A stretch of 6,635 nt of DNA from Actinomycetota bacterium (GTDB lineage: Bacteria > Actinomycetota > Acidimicrobiia > Acidimicrobiales > Ilumatobacteraceae), in contig SYEA01000063.1 of NCBI GenBank assembly GCA_005800965.1, positions 1-6,635 of the forward strand, written 5' to 3'. Every line of letters starts with the position of its first letter. Positions within the stretch are counted from its first letter, which is position 1. Both the position numbers and the translations under genes were made by a program. Below are positions 1 through 5,322 of the stretch, piece by piece. The notes under the pieces were generated by a model. That model was not told the origin of the DNA and did not search any database. It worked only from the letters and a program-made list of their open reading frames with translations.

Positions 1-1172
1 GACGCATTGATATAGCCAAAACTGGTGGCCAAGTTGGGCACACCCGAATACGACATGCCTTTATACGTGCGTGTCGTGGAGAAGTCGACAGGTTCGCCAT
101 CCACGCTGACGTCAGCTTCACCGAGGGTTACCAACTGCAAGCCGGTGGCGGTCACGATCACATCGGCAGGCAGGTGCTCACCCGAAGAAAGCAAGATTCC
201 CGTTTCGGTAAAAGTTTCAATCGTGTCGGTCACCACCGAAGCGCGGCCGCTGCGAATGGCAGCAAACAAGTCGGCGTTCGGCACCAAACACAGGCGTTGA
301 TCCCAGGGGTTGTACTTGGGGGTGAAGTGTTTGTCGACGGGGTAATTGCCACCAAGTTCCATCCGGACTCCGCCAATGAGCAGGTTCGCAATGTCTTCGG
401 GGTGGCTGCGCGTGCGGTTGTACACCAATTGCTGTCGCCAGGTGTTTTTGGCGCGAGTGATGTTGTATGCCAATTTTGCTGGAAGCACCTTACGCAAAAA
501 GTTGGCGAAGGCATCACGGTCGGGTCGCGACACCATATAGGTGGGTGAGCGTTGCAACATGGTCACATGTGTGGCGCGATCAGCCATTGCTGGCACCAGT
601 GTGACCGCAGTTGCCCCCGAGCCAATTACCACCACGCGCTTGTCGGTGTAGTCAAGATCATCTGGCCATTGCTGGGGGTGAATTATTTGCCCTGTGAATC
701 GATCAAGCCCGCGAAACTCGGGTTGGTAACCCGACTTGTAGGAGTAGTAGCCAGCACACATGAACAAGTAGTTGCACTCGAATACGCCCTGCGAGCCATC
801 ACGGCGGGCCGTGTGCACCGTCCATGTGGCGTGCTGGGTCGACCACTCGGCGCGCACCACGCGTTCGCCAAATCGCATGTGGCGCTCGAGATCATGTTCG
901 GCCACCGTTTCGCGCAGATATTCCATGATTGATGGGCCGTCGGCAATCGACTTGTCGGCTTTCCATGGCTTGAACTCAAAGCCCAGCGTGTGCATGTCGC
1001 TGTCTGAGCGAACACCGGGATATTTAAACAGGTCCCACGTGCCGCCGATGTTTTCGCGGCCTTCGAGAATCACAAAACTGCGGTCAGGTGACTTGTCTTG
1101 CAGGTGCACGCCAGCACCGATGCCTGAAATGCCTGCACCCACCACCACCACATCAAAACGCTCGGGCGTCAT
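1..1172 (-). CDS. EthA-like FAD-containing Baeyer-Villiger monooxygenase (3' end beyond window)
   Basis: A continuous reading frame runs from an ATG at 1172 to the window edge, giving 390 residues without a stop; the family is about 490 long, so roughly the last 100 residues are missing. The FAD dinucleotide-binding motif GAGISG lies at residues 12-17, followed by GGTWDLFKYPGVRSDSD at 43-59. The NADPH-binding motif GSGATA is at 184-189. The type I Baeyer-Villiger fingerprint FxGxxxHxxxWP is exact (F159, G161, H165, W169, P170). By memory the protein follows mycobacterial EthA almost segment by segment, including RSPTY near 208 and YNPWDQRLCLVPN. Family members insert oxygen into ketones or oxidise sulfur and thioamides using NADPH and O2 in the cytoplasm; the native substrate here is unknown. 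It begins 4 nt after the DUF4395 stop codon, so the two are probably co-transcribed and translationally coupled. No clear Shine-Dalgarno precedes the ATG. I did not assign the symbol ethA, because substrate equivalence is not shown. Confidence 0.93.
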   Translation of the reverse strand, partial: MTPERFDVVVVGAGISGIGAGVHLQDKSPDRSFVILEGRENIGGTWDLFKYPGVRSDSDMHTLGFEFKPWKADKSIADGPSIMEYLRETVAEHDLERHMRFGERVVRAEWSTQHATWTVHTARRDGSQGVFECNYLFMCAGYYSYKSGYQPEFRGLDRFTGQIIHPQQWPDDLDYTDKRVVVIGSGATAVTLVPAMADRATHVTMLQRSPTYMVSRPDRDAFANFLRKVLPAKLAYNITRAKNTWRQQLVYNRTRSHPEDIANLLIGGVRMELGGNYPVDKHFTPKYNPWDQRLCLVPNADLFAAIRSGRASVVTDTIETFTETGILLSSGEHLPADVIVTATGLQLVTLGEADVSVDGEPVDFSTTRTYKGMSYSGVPNLATSFGYINA

Positions 1173-1176
1173 AATC

Positions 1177-1674
1177 TCAGACTAGATGGGTGGGTTGTGT
1201 CCCGAGATTGAGATTGCTGCATTGCTCACAGACCCGATCGGGGATGACACCCCAACGAATCATCCAGCCAAACATGATGCAGCCGAGGCACACGGCAAAC
1301 ACCGCTTCTAAGAACGCCGCCGCGGCCAACATGGCGGCCACCACTCGTGATGCTGTCGTGAAATCAAGCAGCCATAACACGCTGGCAGATGCCGAAAACA
1401 GCAGACCCACGAACTGGGCAAAACGCTTTGGCGGGCCGGCAACGAATCGATGCTGAATCTGTAGACGCGGTGTAATTATTTTGGTGGACAACAACCCCAG
1501 TGGGCTGAGAGCGGGCCCGGTGAGCACTCGTGCCGCGAAGCCGTACATGAGTGGAATCAGAATCCATACAGCAGCAGTAGCAGCAAACGTGGCACTCATA
1601 AGCAATGCGCCAAAGGCAACGATGCGTGCCGAGGTTTCGTTTACCGGATGGGGGAATGGAAACGGATTCCGCAT
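1177..1674 (-). CDS. DUF4395 family membrane protein with two CxxC motifs
   Basis: This 165-residue protein matches the DUF4395 pattern: an N-terminal NPFPFPHPVNE block, a hydrophobic segment at about 18-40, the loop LTGPALSPLG (51-60), the conserved GPPKRFAQ (80-87), further hydrophobic stretches at about 88-104 and 108-130, and a Cys-rich C-terminal part. Two CxxC pairs are visible, C129-LG-C132 and C149-EQ-C152, which could act as redox thiols or metal ligands. The family has no established function; from memory its genes often lie near thioredoxin or sulfurtransferase genes in actinobacteria. I place the start at the ATG at 1674, because AGGG ends 8 nt upstream. A GTG at 1683 would add three residues but has no such site. 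It is the first gene of a two-gene unit with the monooxygenase and is divergent from the TauE/SafE gene. Confidence 0.85.
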   Translation of the reverse strand: MRNPFPFPHPVNETSARIVAFGALLMSATFAATAAVWILIPLMYGFAARVLTGPALSPLGLLSTKIITPRLQIQHRFVAGPPKRFAQFVGLLFSASASVLWLLDFTTASRVVAAMLAAAAFLEAVFAVCLGCIMFGWMIRWGVIPDRVCEQCSNLNLGTQPTHLV

Positions 1675-1683
1675 GCACTTCAC

Positions 1684-1689
1684 CCTAGG
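1684..1689. promoter_or_regulatory. Palindromic CCTAGG: candidate ribosome binding site for both divergent genes
   Basis: CCTAGG reads the same on both strands, so it supplies AGG to either transcript. Exactly 9 nt separate it from the minus-strand ATG at 1674, and exactly 9 nt separate it from the plus-strand GTG at 1699. On the minus strand the match extends to AGGG. If both starts are right, the whole intergenic space is 24 nt and each promoter must lie inside the opposite gene. The minus-strand assignment is the firmer one; AGG alone on the plus strand is a weak site. Confidence 0.45.
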
Positions 1690-1698
1690 CTCACTTTT

Positions 1699-2529
1699 GT
1701 GGCCGACGTTGCGCGAGATGTGTTGATTATTGCGCTGGCATTCACAACATCAACTGTGGGCTCGCTCGGCGGGCTTGGTGGGGCTATTTTGCTGGTGCCC
1801 CTCTTGACATTCGGTGATATGACCATTGCCGAAGCCGCCCCACTTGGTTTGGTAAGCGTGATTGCAGGTTCGGTTGCTGCCGGGCGAACGCAACTGCGTG
1901 ATGGGGCAGTCAATCATCGCTTTGCGGTAGTTACCGAACTTGGCGCTACGGCCGGGGTGATTGTCGGGGTGGTTTTGGCTGGCTCAATCTCTGATCGAGT
2001 GCTCACCTATTTTTTGGCAACGCTTGCCCTGCTGGCGGCTGGCGGCGGCGCCATTCGCAAAGGGGTGCGCTGGAAGCCTGACGCATCCTTGGGTGCCGAC
2101 TCGATAGGTGAGCATCACGGGTCGCTTTCAGGTGTGTATCGACTCAACGACCAACCCGTGCCGTATCAACCAACACGCATGGGGCTCGGCGTGAGTCTCA
2201 TGACTATTGCGGGTGTCGTAACTGGTTTGGCGGGTGTCGGCGGTGGGTTCCTCAAGACTCCGCTGTCGAGCGAAGTCATGCGCTTGCCGGCCAAAGTCGC
2301 AGCTGCAACCAGCACGTTCACCATCGGGCTCACCGCATCGACCGCTTTGCTACTCATGGCAATAGATGGGCGAGTAGTGGTGTCTGACAGTGCGCTGGTG
2401 GTCATCGGTTCGCTCGTGGGCGGCACGTTGGGTTCGCGATTGCAGCGATATCTGTCGCCACCCGTGGTGCGACGAGCCACTGCGTTAGTGCTGACCGTCA
2501 TCGCAGTTGTGCTCGTGGTGCGGGCATGA
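1699..2529 (+). CDS. TauE/SafE (DUF81) family membrane exporter
   Basis: A polytopic membrane protein with the duplicated architecture of the TauE/SafE family, whose members are believed to export sulfite, sulfoacetate or related organosulfur anions. Repeat 1 holds GSLGGLGGAILLVPLL (residues 21-36 from the GTG start) and the following APLGLVSVIAGSVAAG. Repeat 2 holds GLAGVGGGFLKTPL, then MRLPAKVAAATSTF and a further hydrophobic segment. The two halves are joined by a hydrophilic loop of about 40 residues. I prefer the GTG at 1699 (276 residues): it has AGG 9 nt upstream, and an upstream ATG at 1648 would add 17 mostly polar residues and overlap the divergent gene by 27 nt. That ATG (293 residues) remains possible, and a GTG at 1720 is a third option. 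The stop codon overlaps the start of the DUF1634 gene. The substrate cannot be read from sequence alone. Confidence 0.88.
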   Translation: MADVARDVLIIALAFTTSTVGSLGGLGGAILLVPLLTFGDMTIAEAAPLGLVSVIAGSVAAGRTQLRDGAVNHRFAVVTELGATAGVIVGVVLAGSISDRVLTYFLATLALLAAGGGAIRKGVRWKPDASLGADSIGEHHGSLSGVYRLNDQPVPYQPTRMGLGVSLMTIAGVVTGLAGVGGGFLKTPLSSEVMRLPAKVAAATSTFTIGLTASTALLLMAIDGRVVVSDSALVVIGSLVGGTLGSRLQRYLSPPVVRRATALVLTVIAVVLVVRA

Positions 2530-2798
2530 CTTCGCTGAGCAGTTTTCTGGCAAAGTGGACCACCACCGTGATTGTGCTGGCAGCGCTGGCGGCGTCAGCT
2601 GGGTTGATTGTGCACGGTGACATTGCACACACGCTCAACACTGCAGCGTTGGTGTCGCTCGGCGCGCTTCCCATGTTGCGCGTTATTGCTTTGGCGGTGA
2701 GTTGGGCTCGCGCTGGCGACCGCCGTTACTCCGCAGCAGCAGTCATGCTCATGTCGTTGATGGCAGTTGGTGTCTTGTTGGTGGCTGTATGGCGATGA
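2526..2798 (+). CDS. DUF1634-like small membrane protein
   Basis: A 90-residue protein with three predicted membrane segments at about residues 13-30, 39-60 and 68-89. The central block LVSLGALPMLRVIALAVSW, followed by a polar ARAGDRRYS turn, resembles the DUF1634 pattern in which a Pro- and Arg-containing second helix precedes an acidic/basic loop ending in Tyr. DUF1634 genes are commonly found beside TauE/SafE genes, which fits here. The start ATG lies in the sequence ATGA, overlapping the TGA of the exporter by 4 nt, a classic sign of translational coupling and probably of stoichiometric co-production. It may be an accessory subunit or modulator of the exporter; that role is inference, since the family has no described activity. 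The family call rests on pattern memory, not a profile search. Confidence 0.78.
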   Translation: MTSLSSFLAKWTTTVIVLAALAASAGLIVHGDIAHTLNTAALVSLGALPMLRVIALAVSWARAGDRRYSAAAVMLMSLMAVGVLLVAVWR

Positions 2799-2882
2799 TG
2801 TTGAAGCAGTACCACCTCTCGGCTTAAATGACGTTTCCGCTATCGTCGGTGGCTATGGCGCCTAGAAAATTCATCAATCTGC

Positions 2883-3413
2883 GTGACTAAACACATTCTC
2901 GTCATCTCGGGCAGTCTGCGCAAAGCGTCGTTCACCACGGCCCTATGTCGGGCGGTCTGCGGGCTGCAGATTGAGGGCACCAAGTTTGTTCTGCGCGACT
3001 ACGTGCGCACTGTGCCGATGTACGACGGTGATCTTGATACCGACTCTCCACCCATCGAAGTGGCTGATATGCGTCGCGAAATCGTCGAGTCGCATGCCGT
3101 GCTCATCGGCACGCCGGTGTACAACTACAACATCCCGGGTGGCATAAAAAATGTCGTCGATTGGGCCTCGCGACCATATGCCAAACATTCGCTCATCGGT
3201 CGGCGCGTCGGTGTTTTCGGTTGCTCACCGGGCGATAGCGGTGGAAAACAAGCGGTGGAATACTTGCGACAAATTACACCGCTCCTGGGTGCGACCTTGG
3301 TTGGCCCCGAGCTGCTGTTTTCTAAAATCAACACGTTGATTGCCGCTGACGGCACAGTCGACGCCAGTGTCCTGGGGCCGTTGTCGGCGTTGGCCCACGA
3401 ACTTGCTGAATAA
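2883..3413 (+). CDS. NAD(P)H-dependent FMN reductase (flavodoxin-like fold)
   Basis: A 176-residue cytoplasmic flavoprotein of the NADPH-dependent FMN reductase superfamily. The FMN phosphate loop is GSLRKASF (residues 10-17). The second signature, PVYNYNIPG then GIKNVVDWASR, occupies residues 78-97 and forms the flavin and dimer contacts in this family. PMYDGDL at 45-51 is also typical. Members reduce FMN, quinones, azo dyes or chromate, and some (SsuE type) feed reduced flavin to monooxygenases. This one looks closer to the quinone/chromate reductase group than to SsuE. The start is a GTG at 2883; no in-frame upstream start was found in the 84-nt gap after the DUF1634 gene and there is no convincing Shine-Dalgarno site, so a leaderless or poorly initiated message is possible. 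It lies on the same strand as the exporter pair, but the 84-nt gap leaves co-transcription uncertain. Its 3' end converges on folE with 28 nt between stop codons. Confidence 0.9.
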   Translation: MTKHILVISGSLRKASFTTALCRAVCGLQIEGTKFVLRDYVRTVPMYDGDLDTDSPPIEVADMRREIVESHAVLIGTPVYNYNIPGGIKNVVDWASRPYAKHSLIGRRVGVFGCSPGDSGGKQAVEYLRQITPLLGATLVGPELLFSKINTLIAADGTVDASVLGPLSALAHELAE

Positions 3414-3441
3414 CTCAGCCAACCAGCAGGCGCCAGAGCAA

Positions 3442-4038
3442 TTACGACAGTTTGTTGCTGAGCAGGCGCAGAAACTCGCTGCGAGTGGGTTCGTGTTGGA
3501 ACGCACCGCAAAATGCCGAGGTGGTAGTTACTGAGTTTTGTTTCTCGACACCACGCATCATCATGCACAAGTGTTGGGCCTCGATTACGACTGCAACCCC
3601 TAACGGGTTGAGCGCCTCTTGAAACGCATCACGAATCTGAGTGGTTAAACGTTCTTGCACCTGCAAACGACGGGCACAAACGTCGACCACCCGCGCCACT
3701 TTTGACAGGCCAGTGATGTAGCCATTCGGAATGTAGGCCACATGAGCCTTGCCGAAAAATGGAATCATGTGATGCTCACAGAGGCTGTACATCTCGACGT
3801 CTTTGACGATGACCATTTCTTGCACGCTCTCAGTAAAAATCGCACCGCGAATAATCTCTACCGGATCGTGACCTTGCCCTTGGGTAAGAAACTGCATTGC
3901 CTTGGCAACTCGCTCAGGGGTTTTTAGTAACCCCTCGCGGTTGGGGTCTTCGCCGATGAGCCCCAGCACATCTTTGTATGCCTTGGCCAAGTCACGCGTT
4001 GTGGCTTCGTCGTAGGTTTCGATCTTTTTATAGGCCAT
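3442..4038 (-). CDS. folE: GTP cyclohydrolase I
   Basis: A 198-residue enzyme that converts GTP to 7,8-dihydroneopterin triphosphate, the entry step of pterin synthesis. The active-site zinc ligands are present: C87 and H90 in SLCEHHMIPFFG and C158 in QHLCMMMRG. Their spacing (3 and 71) equals that of Cys110, His113 and Cys181 in the E. coli enzyme, and H156 matches catalytic His179. The GxLSKxxR region (GLSKVAR, 110-116) and the PxR motif near TPERVAKAM (40-48) are also typical. Length and the lack of an N-terminal extension fit the bacterial form. It starts 9 nt after the PTPS stop; AAAGGA overlaps that stop and sits 5 nt from the ATG, so coupled translation is likely. It is the last gene of a three-gene operon with PTPS and an SDR. 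No other folate genes are adjacent, which favours a role in a PTPS-dependent pterin, although it may also supply folate. Confidence 0.97.
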   Translation of the reverse strand: MAYKKIETYDEATTRDLAKAYKDVLGLIGEDPNREGLLKTPERVAKAMQFLTQGQGHDPVEIIRGAIFTESVQEMVIVKDVEMYSLCEHHMIPFFGKAHVAYIPNGYITGLSKVARVVDVCARRLQVQERLTTQIRDAFQEALNPLGVAVVIEAQHLCMMMRGVEKQNSVTTTSAFCGAFQHEPTRSEFLRLLSNKLS

Positions 4039-4043
4039 GGGTG

Positions 4044-4049
4044 TCCTTT
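4044..4049 (-). promoter_or_regulatory. Ribosome binding site of folE
   Basis: On the minus strand AAAGGA lies 5 nt before the folE ATG at 4038 and overlaps the TAA stop of the PTPS gene (TAAAGGA). It is the strongest Shine-Dalgarno site of this operon and fixes the start. Confidence 0.8.
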
Positions 4050-4497
4050 ATGCGTGGTGCACGATGTCGGCGGGATACTGCACGATGTTGCGCGGTGTTT
4101 CACCCAAAATCACGTGCAGATCAAGGTGGAGGGGCACATGTGGTCGCAACATGCCGTGAATCACAACTGCGATGTTTTCGGCGGTGGGGTTGACGTTGGC
4201 GAACTGGGCTACATCCAAGTTGAGGTTCTTGTGGTCGAGGTGATCGAGCACATGTTGTTTGATGGTGGCTGACAACACCCCAAGGTCGATGACATAGCCA
4301 ATTTGTGGATCCACCGCGCCACAGACGCGCACGATGAGTTCGTAGTTGTGGCCGTGGGAATTGGGGTTGTTGCACTTGCCATAAATGCGTGCGTTGTCGG
4401 CATCGCTCAGCGCTGGGTTGTGGATGCGGTGAGCGGCGTTGAAATGCTCATGGCGGTAGACCGCAACACGTGGGGCGCTGGAAGCAACCATGTTCAT
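4048..4497 (-). CDS. 6-pyruvoyltetrahydropterin synthase family protein (animal-type PTPS motif)
   Basis: A 149-residue member of the PTPS/QueD family (COG0720). Zinc ligands are H23 in HFNAAHRIH and H48 and H50 in the HGH motif; the catalytic Cys is C42. The spacing is Cys-x5-HGH (KCNNPNSHGHNY, 41-52), as in mammalian PTPS, whereas QueD has Cys-x3-HGH. Other animal-like blocks are LDHKNLNLDV (87-96, with the D88/H89 pair), NPTAENIAV (103-111) and a C-terminal GETPRN-IVQY with E133 in the pterin-binding position. In animals this enzyme turns dihydroneopterin triphosphate into 6-pyruvoyltetrahydropterin, the substrate of sepiapterin reductase. The neighbours, folE downstream and an SDR upstream, agree with that role. 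The start could be ATG 4497 or ATG 4491; neither has a clear Shine-Dalgarno site. The gap to the SDR gene is 25 nt. Alternative roles are queuosine or dihydroneopterin shunt activity, both less likely on the motif. Confidence 0.93.
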   Translation of the reverse strand: MNMVASSAPRVAVYRHEHFNAAHRIHNPALSDADNARIYGKCNNPNSHGHNYELIVRVCGAVDPQIGYVIDLGVLSATIKQHVLDHLDHKNLNLDVAQFANVNPTAENIAVVIHGMLRPHVPLHLDLHVILGETPRNIVQYPADIVHHA

Positions 4498-4522
4498 CTT
4501 GAAGGCTACGACACCGGTTTAA

Positions 4523-5287
4523 TTAAATGACTAGCTCCACACCACCACCTGGGTGCTCAATAATCCAACGACGCAAGGCGGTGACTGCTGCCGGGGCAGG
4601 CATGGCCAACACTCGACCAGCGCGCGCATCATGCCGGCCTTGCGCAATCGCCACGACCACATCGGCAACTTCGTTTGGCAGCAGAGTGGAGGACAGCCCA
4701 TCGACTGGTTTGATTCCGTCGGGCATCAACGAGCGATGTAGCGGTGTGTCAACCACACCAGGTGCGACGGTGAAGGCTCGCACGCCGTGCGCTTCACCTT
4801 CGGCGTTGGCCACCACAGTGAGCAGATGCAAAGCCGACTTCGCCGATGCATAGGCGAAAAACCCAGGGAATGGGTCAAGCTGGGCGAGTGACGACATGTT
4901 GACGATTCGCGCATCGCCGTGGCGGCACATCGTTGACCAGAGCGTGTGTATGGCATTCGCTGGCGCCACAACGTTGAGTTCGTGCATGGCCCGAAACTCA
5001 GCAGGTGTGGTCTCGCCAATCGACAAAACTTTGGCGCTGCCGGCGTTGTTGACTAAGAGGTCGACGCGACCCAAATCGTCGGCCACCTGGCGGAGCACGG
5101 CACTAAAAACCTGAGCATCCGTAACGTCACACGGGTGGGGCAAGAAGCCGTCGCCAAGTGCGCGAGCCAGCGCAGCAAGTTTTTCGGTGTTGCGCGCAAT
5201 ACCCACCACGGTGTGCCCAGCTTTGACGAGTTGTTTTGCGACTGCTGCACCAATGCCCGTCGACGCACCCGTAACGATGGCAATCAC
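4523..5287 (-). CDS. Short-chain dehydrogenase/reductase, candidate sepiapterin reductase
   Basis: A 254-residue classical SDR. The Rossmann glycine motif TGASTGIG is at 6-13, NNAG at 80-83, and the catalytic set is N105, S133, Y146 and K150 (YASAK). R32 after the second strand suggests NADP(H) preference, and the acidic residue D54 in CDVTD contacts adenine. PG at 176-177 and the following DTPLHRS resemble many SDRs. It is the first gene of an operon with PTPS and folE, the position expected for sepiapterin reductase in tetrahydrobiopterin synthesis. The block SSLAQLDPFPGFFAYASAK resembles the SSLCALQPFKGW stretch of human sepiapterin reductase. Against this, the Asp near the C terminus (human D257) that anchors sepiapterin appears to be replaced by Ala or a neighbour in GRVLAMPA. 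The start is a GTG at 5287; a TAG lies four codons upstream, so no longer start exists. A generic SDR role cannot be excluded. Confidence 0.92.
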   Translation of the reverse strand: MIAIVTGASTGIGAAVAKQLVKAGHTVVGIARNTEKLAALARALGDGFLPHPCDVTDAQVFSAVLRQVADDLGRVDLLVNNAGSAKVLSIGETTPAEFRAMHELNVVAPANAIHTLWSTMCRHGDARIVNMSSLAQLDPFPGFFAYASAKSALHLLTVVANAEGEAHGVRAFTVAPGVVDTPLHRSLMPDGIKPVDGLSSTLLPNEVADVVVAIAQGRHDARAGRVLAMPAPAAVTALRRWIIEHPGGGVELVI

Positions 5288-5293
5288 ACATCC

Positions 5294-5299
5294 ACACTA
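5294..5299 (-). promoter_or_regulatory. Candidate -10 element for the SDR-PTPS-folE operon
   Basis: TAGTGT on the minus strand fits the actinobacterial TANNNT -10 pattern. It ends 6 nt before the GTG at 5287, so a transcript from it would start at or very near the start codon, giving a leaderless message. This agrees with the lack of a good Shine-Dalgarno site. I see no convincing -35 box at the usual distance. Confidence 0.35.
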
Positions 5300-5303
5300 T
5301 TCT
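5298..5303 (+). promoter_or_regulatory. Candidate -10 element for the aldolase gene
   Basis: TATTCT fits TANNNT and shares two bases with the opposing -10-like hexamer of the SDR operon. Transcription from it would begin near 5310, just ahead of the GAGGAG ribosome binding site. No clear -35 is seen, and the true promoter could lie inside the SDR gene. Confidence 0.25.
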
Positions 5304-5310
5304 TTGCGAT

Positions 5311-5316
5311 GAGGAG
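5311..5316 (+). promoter_or_regulatory. Ribosome binding site of the aldolase gene
   Basis: GAGGAG lies 6 nt before the ATG at 5323. It is the strongest Shine-Dalgarno sequence in the window, as expected for an abundant glycolytic enzyme, and fixes the start. Confidence 0.85.
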
Positions 5317-5322
5317 AAACTC

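Noticed and set aside
25..1185. Several open frames on both strands overlapping the monooxygenase, up to 137 codons.
   Set aside because: They are out-of-frame shadows of an intact 390-residue homologous frame and have compositions rich in Arg, Ser and Thr without family motifs.
2799..2882. The 84-nt gap before the FMN reductase, examined for a promoter, terminator or small gene.
   Set aside because: No TANNNT with good spacing, no stable hairpin with T-run, and no plausible ORF with a ribosome binding site.
3405..3462. Possible bidirectional terminator between the FMN reductase and folE: GCTGA/TCAGC around the stop at 3405-3419, and CTCAGC at 3414 pairing with GCTGAG at 3457.
   Set aside because: The stems are short or bulged with a loop of about 30 nt, part of the longer one lies inside folE codons, and there is no T-run on either strand.
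3425..3469. Nine-base direct repeat AGCAGGCGC at 3425 and 3461, one copy just after folE and one in its last codons.
   Set aside because: Too short to distinguish from chance or a minor local duplication, and no function suggested.
4048..4497. Annotation of the PTPS gene as queD for queuosine synthesis.
   Set aside because: The Cys-HGH spacing is five, not three, and no queC, queE or queF is adjacent.
4518..4527. AT-rich palindrome TTTAATTAAA at the SDR stop, considered as an internal promoter or operator before the PTPS gene.
   Set aside because: It includes the stop codon and gives no well-spaced -10/-35 pair; a 10-bp palindrome alone is weak evidence.
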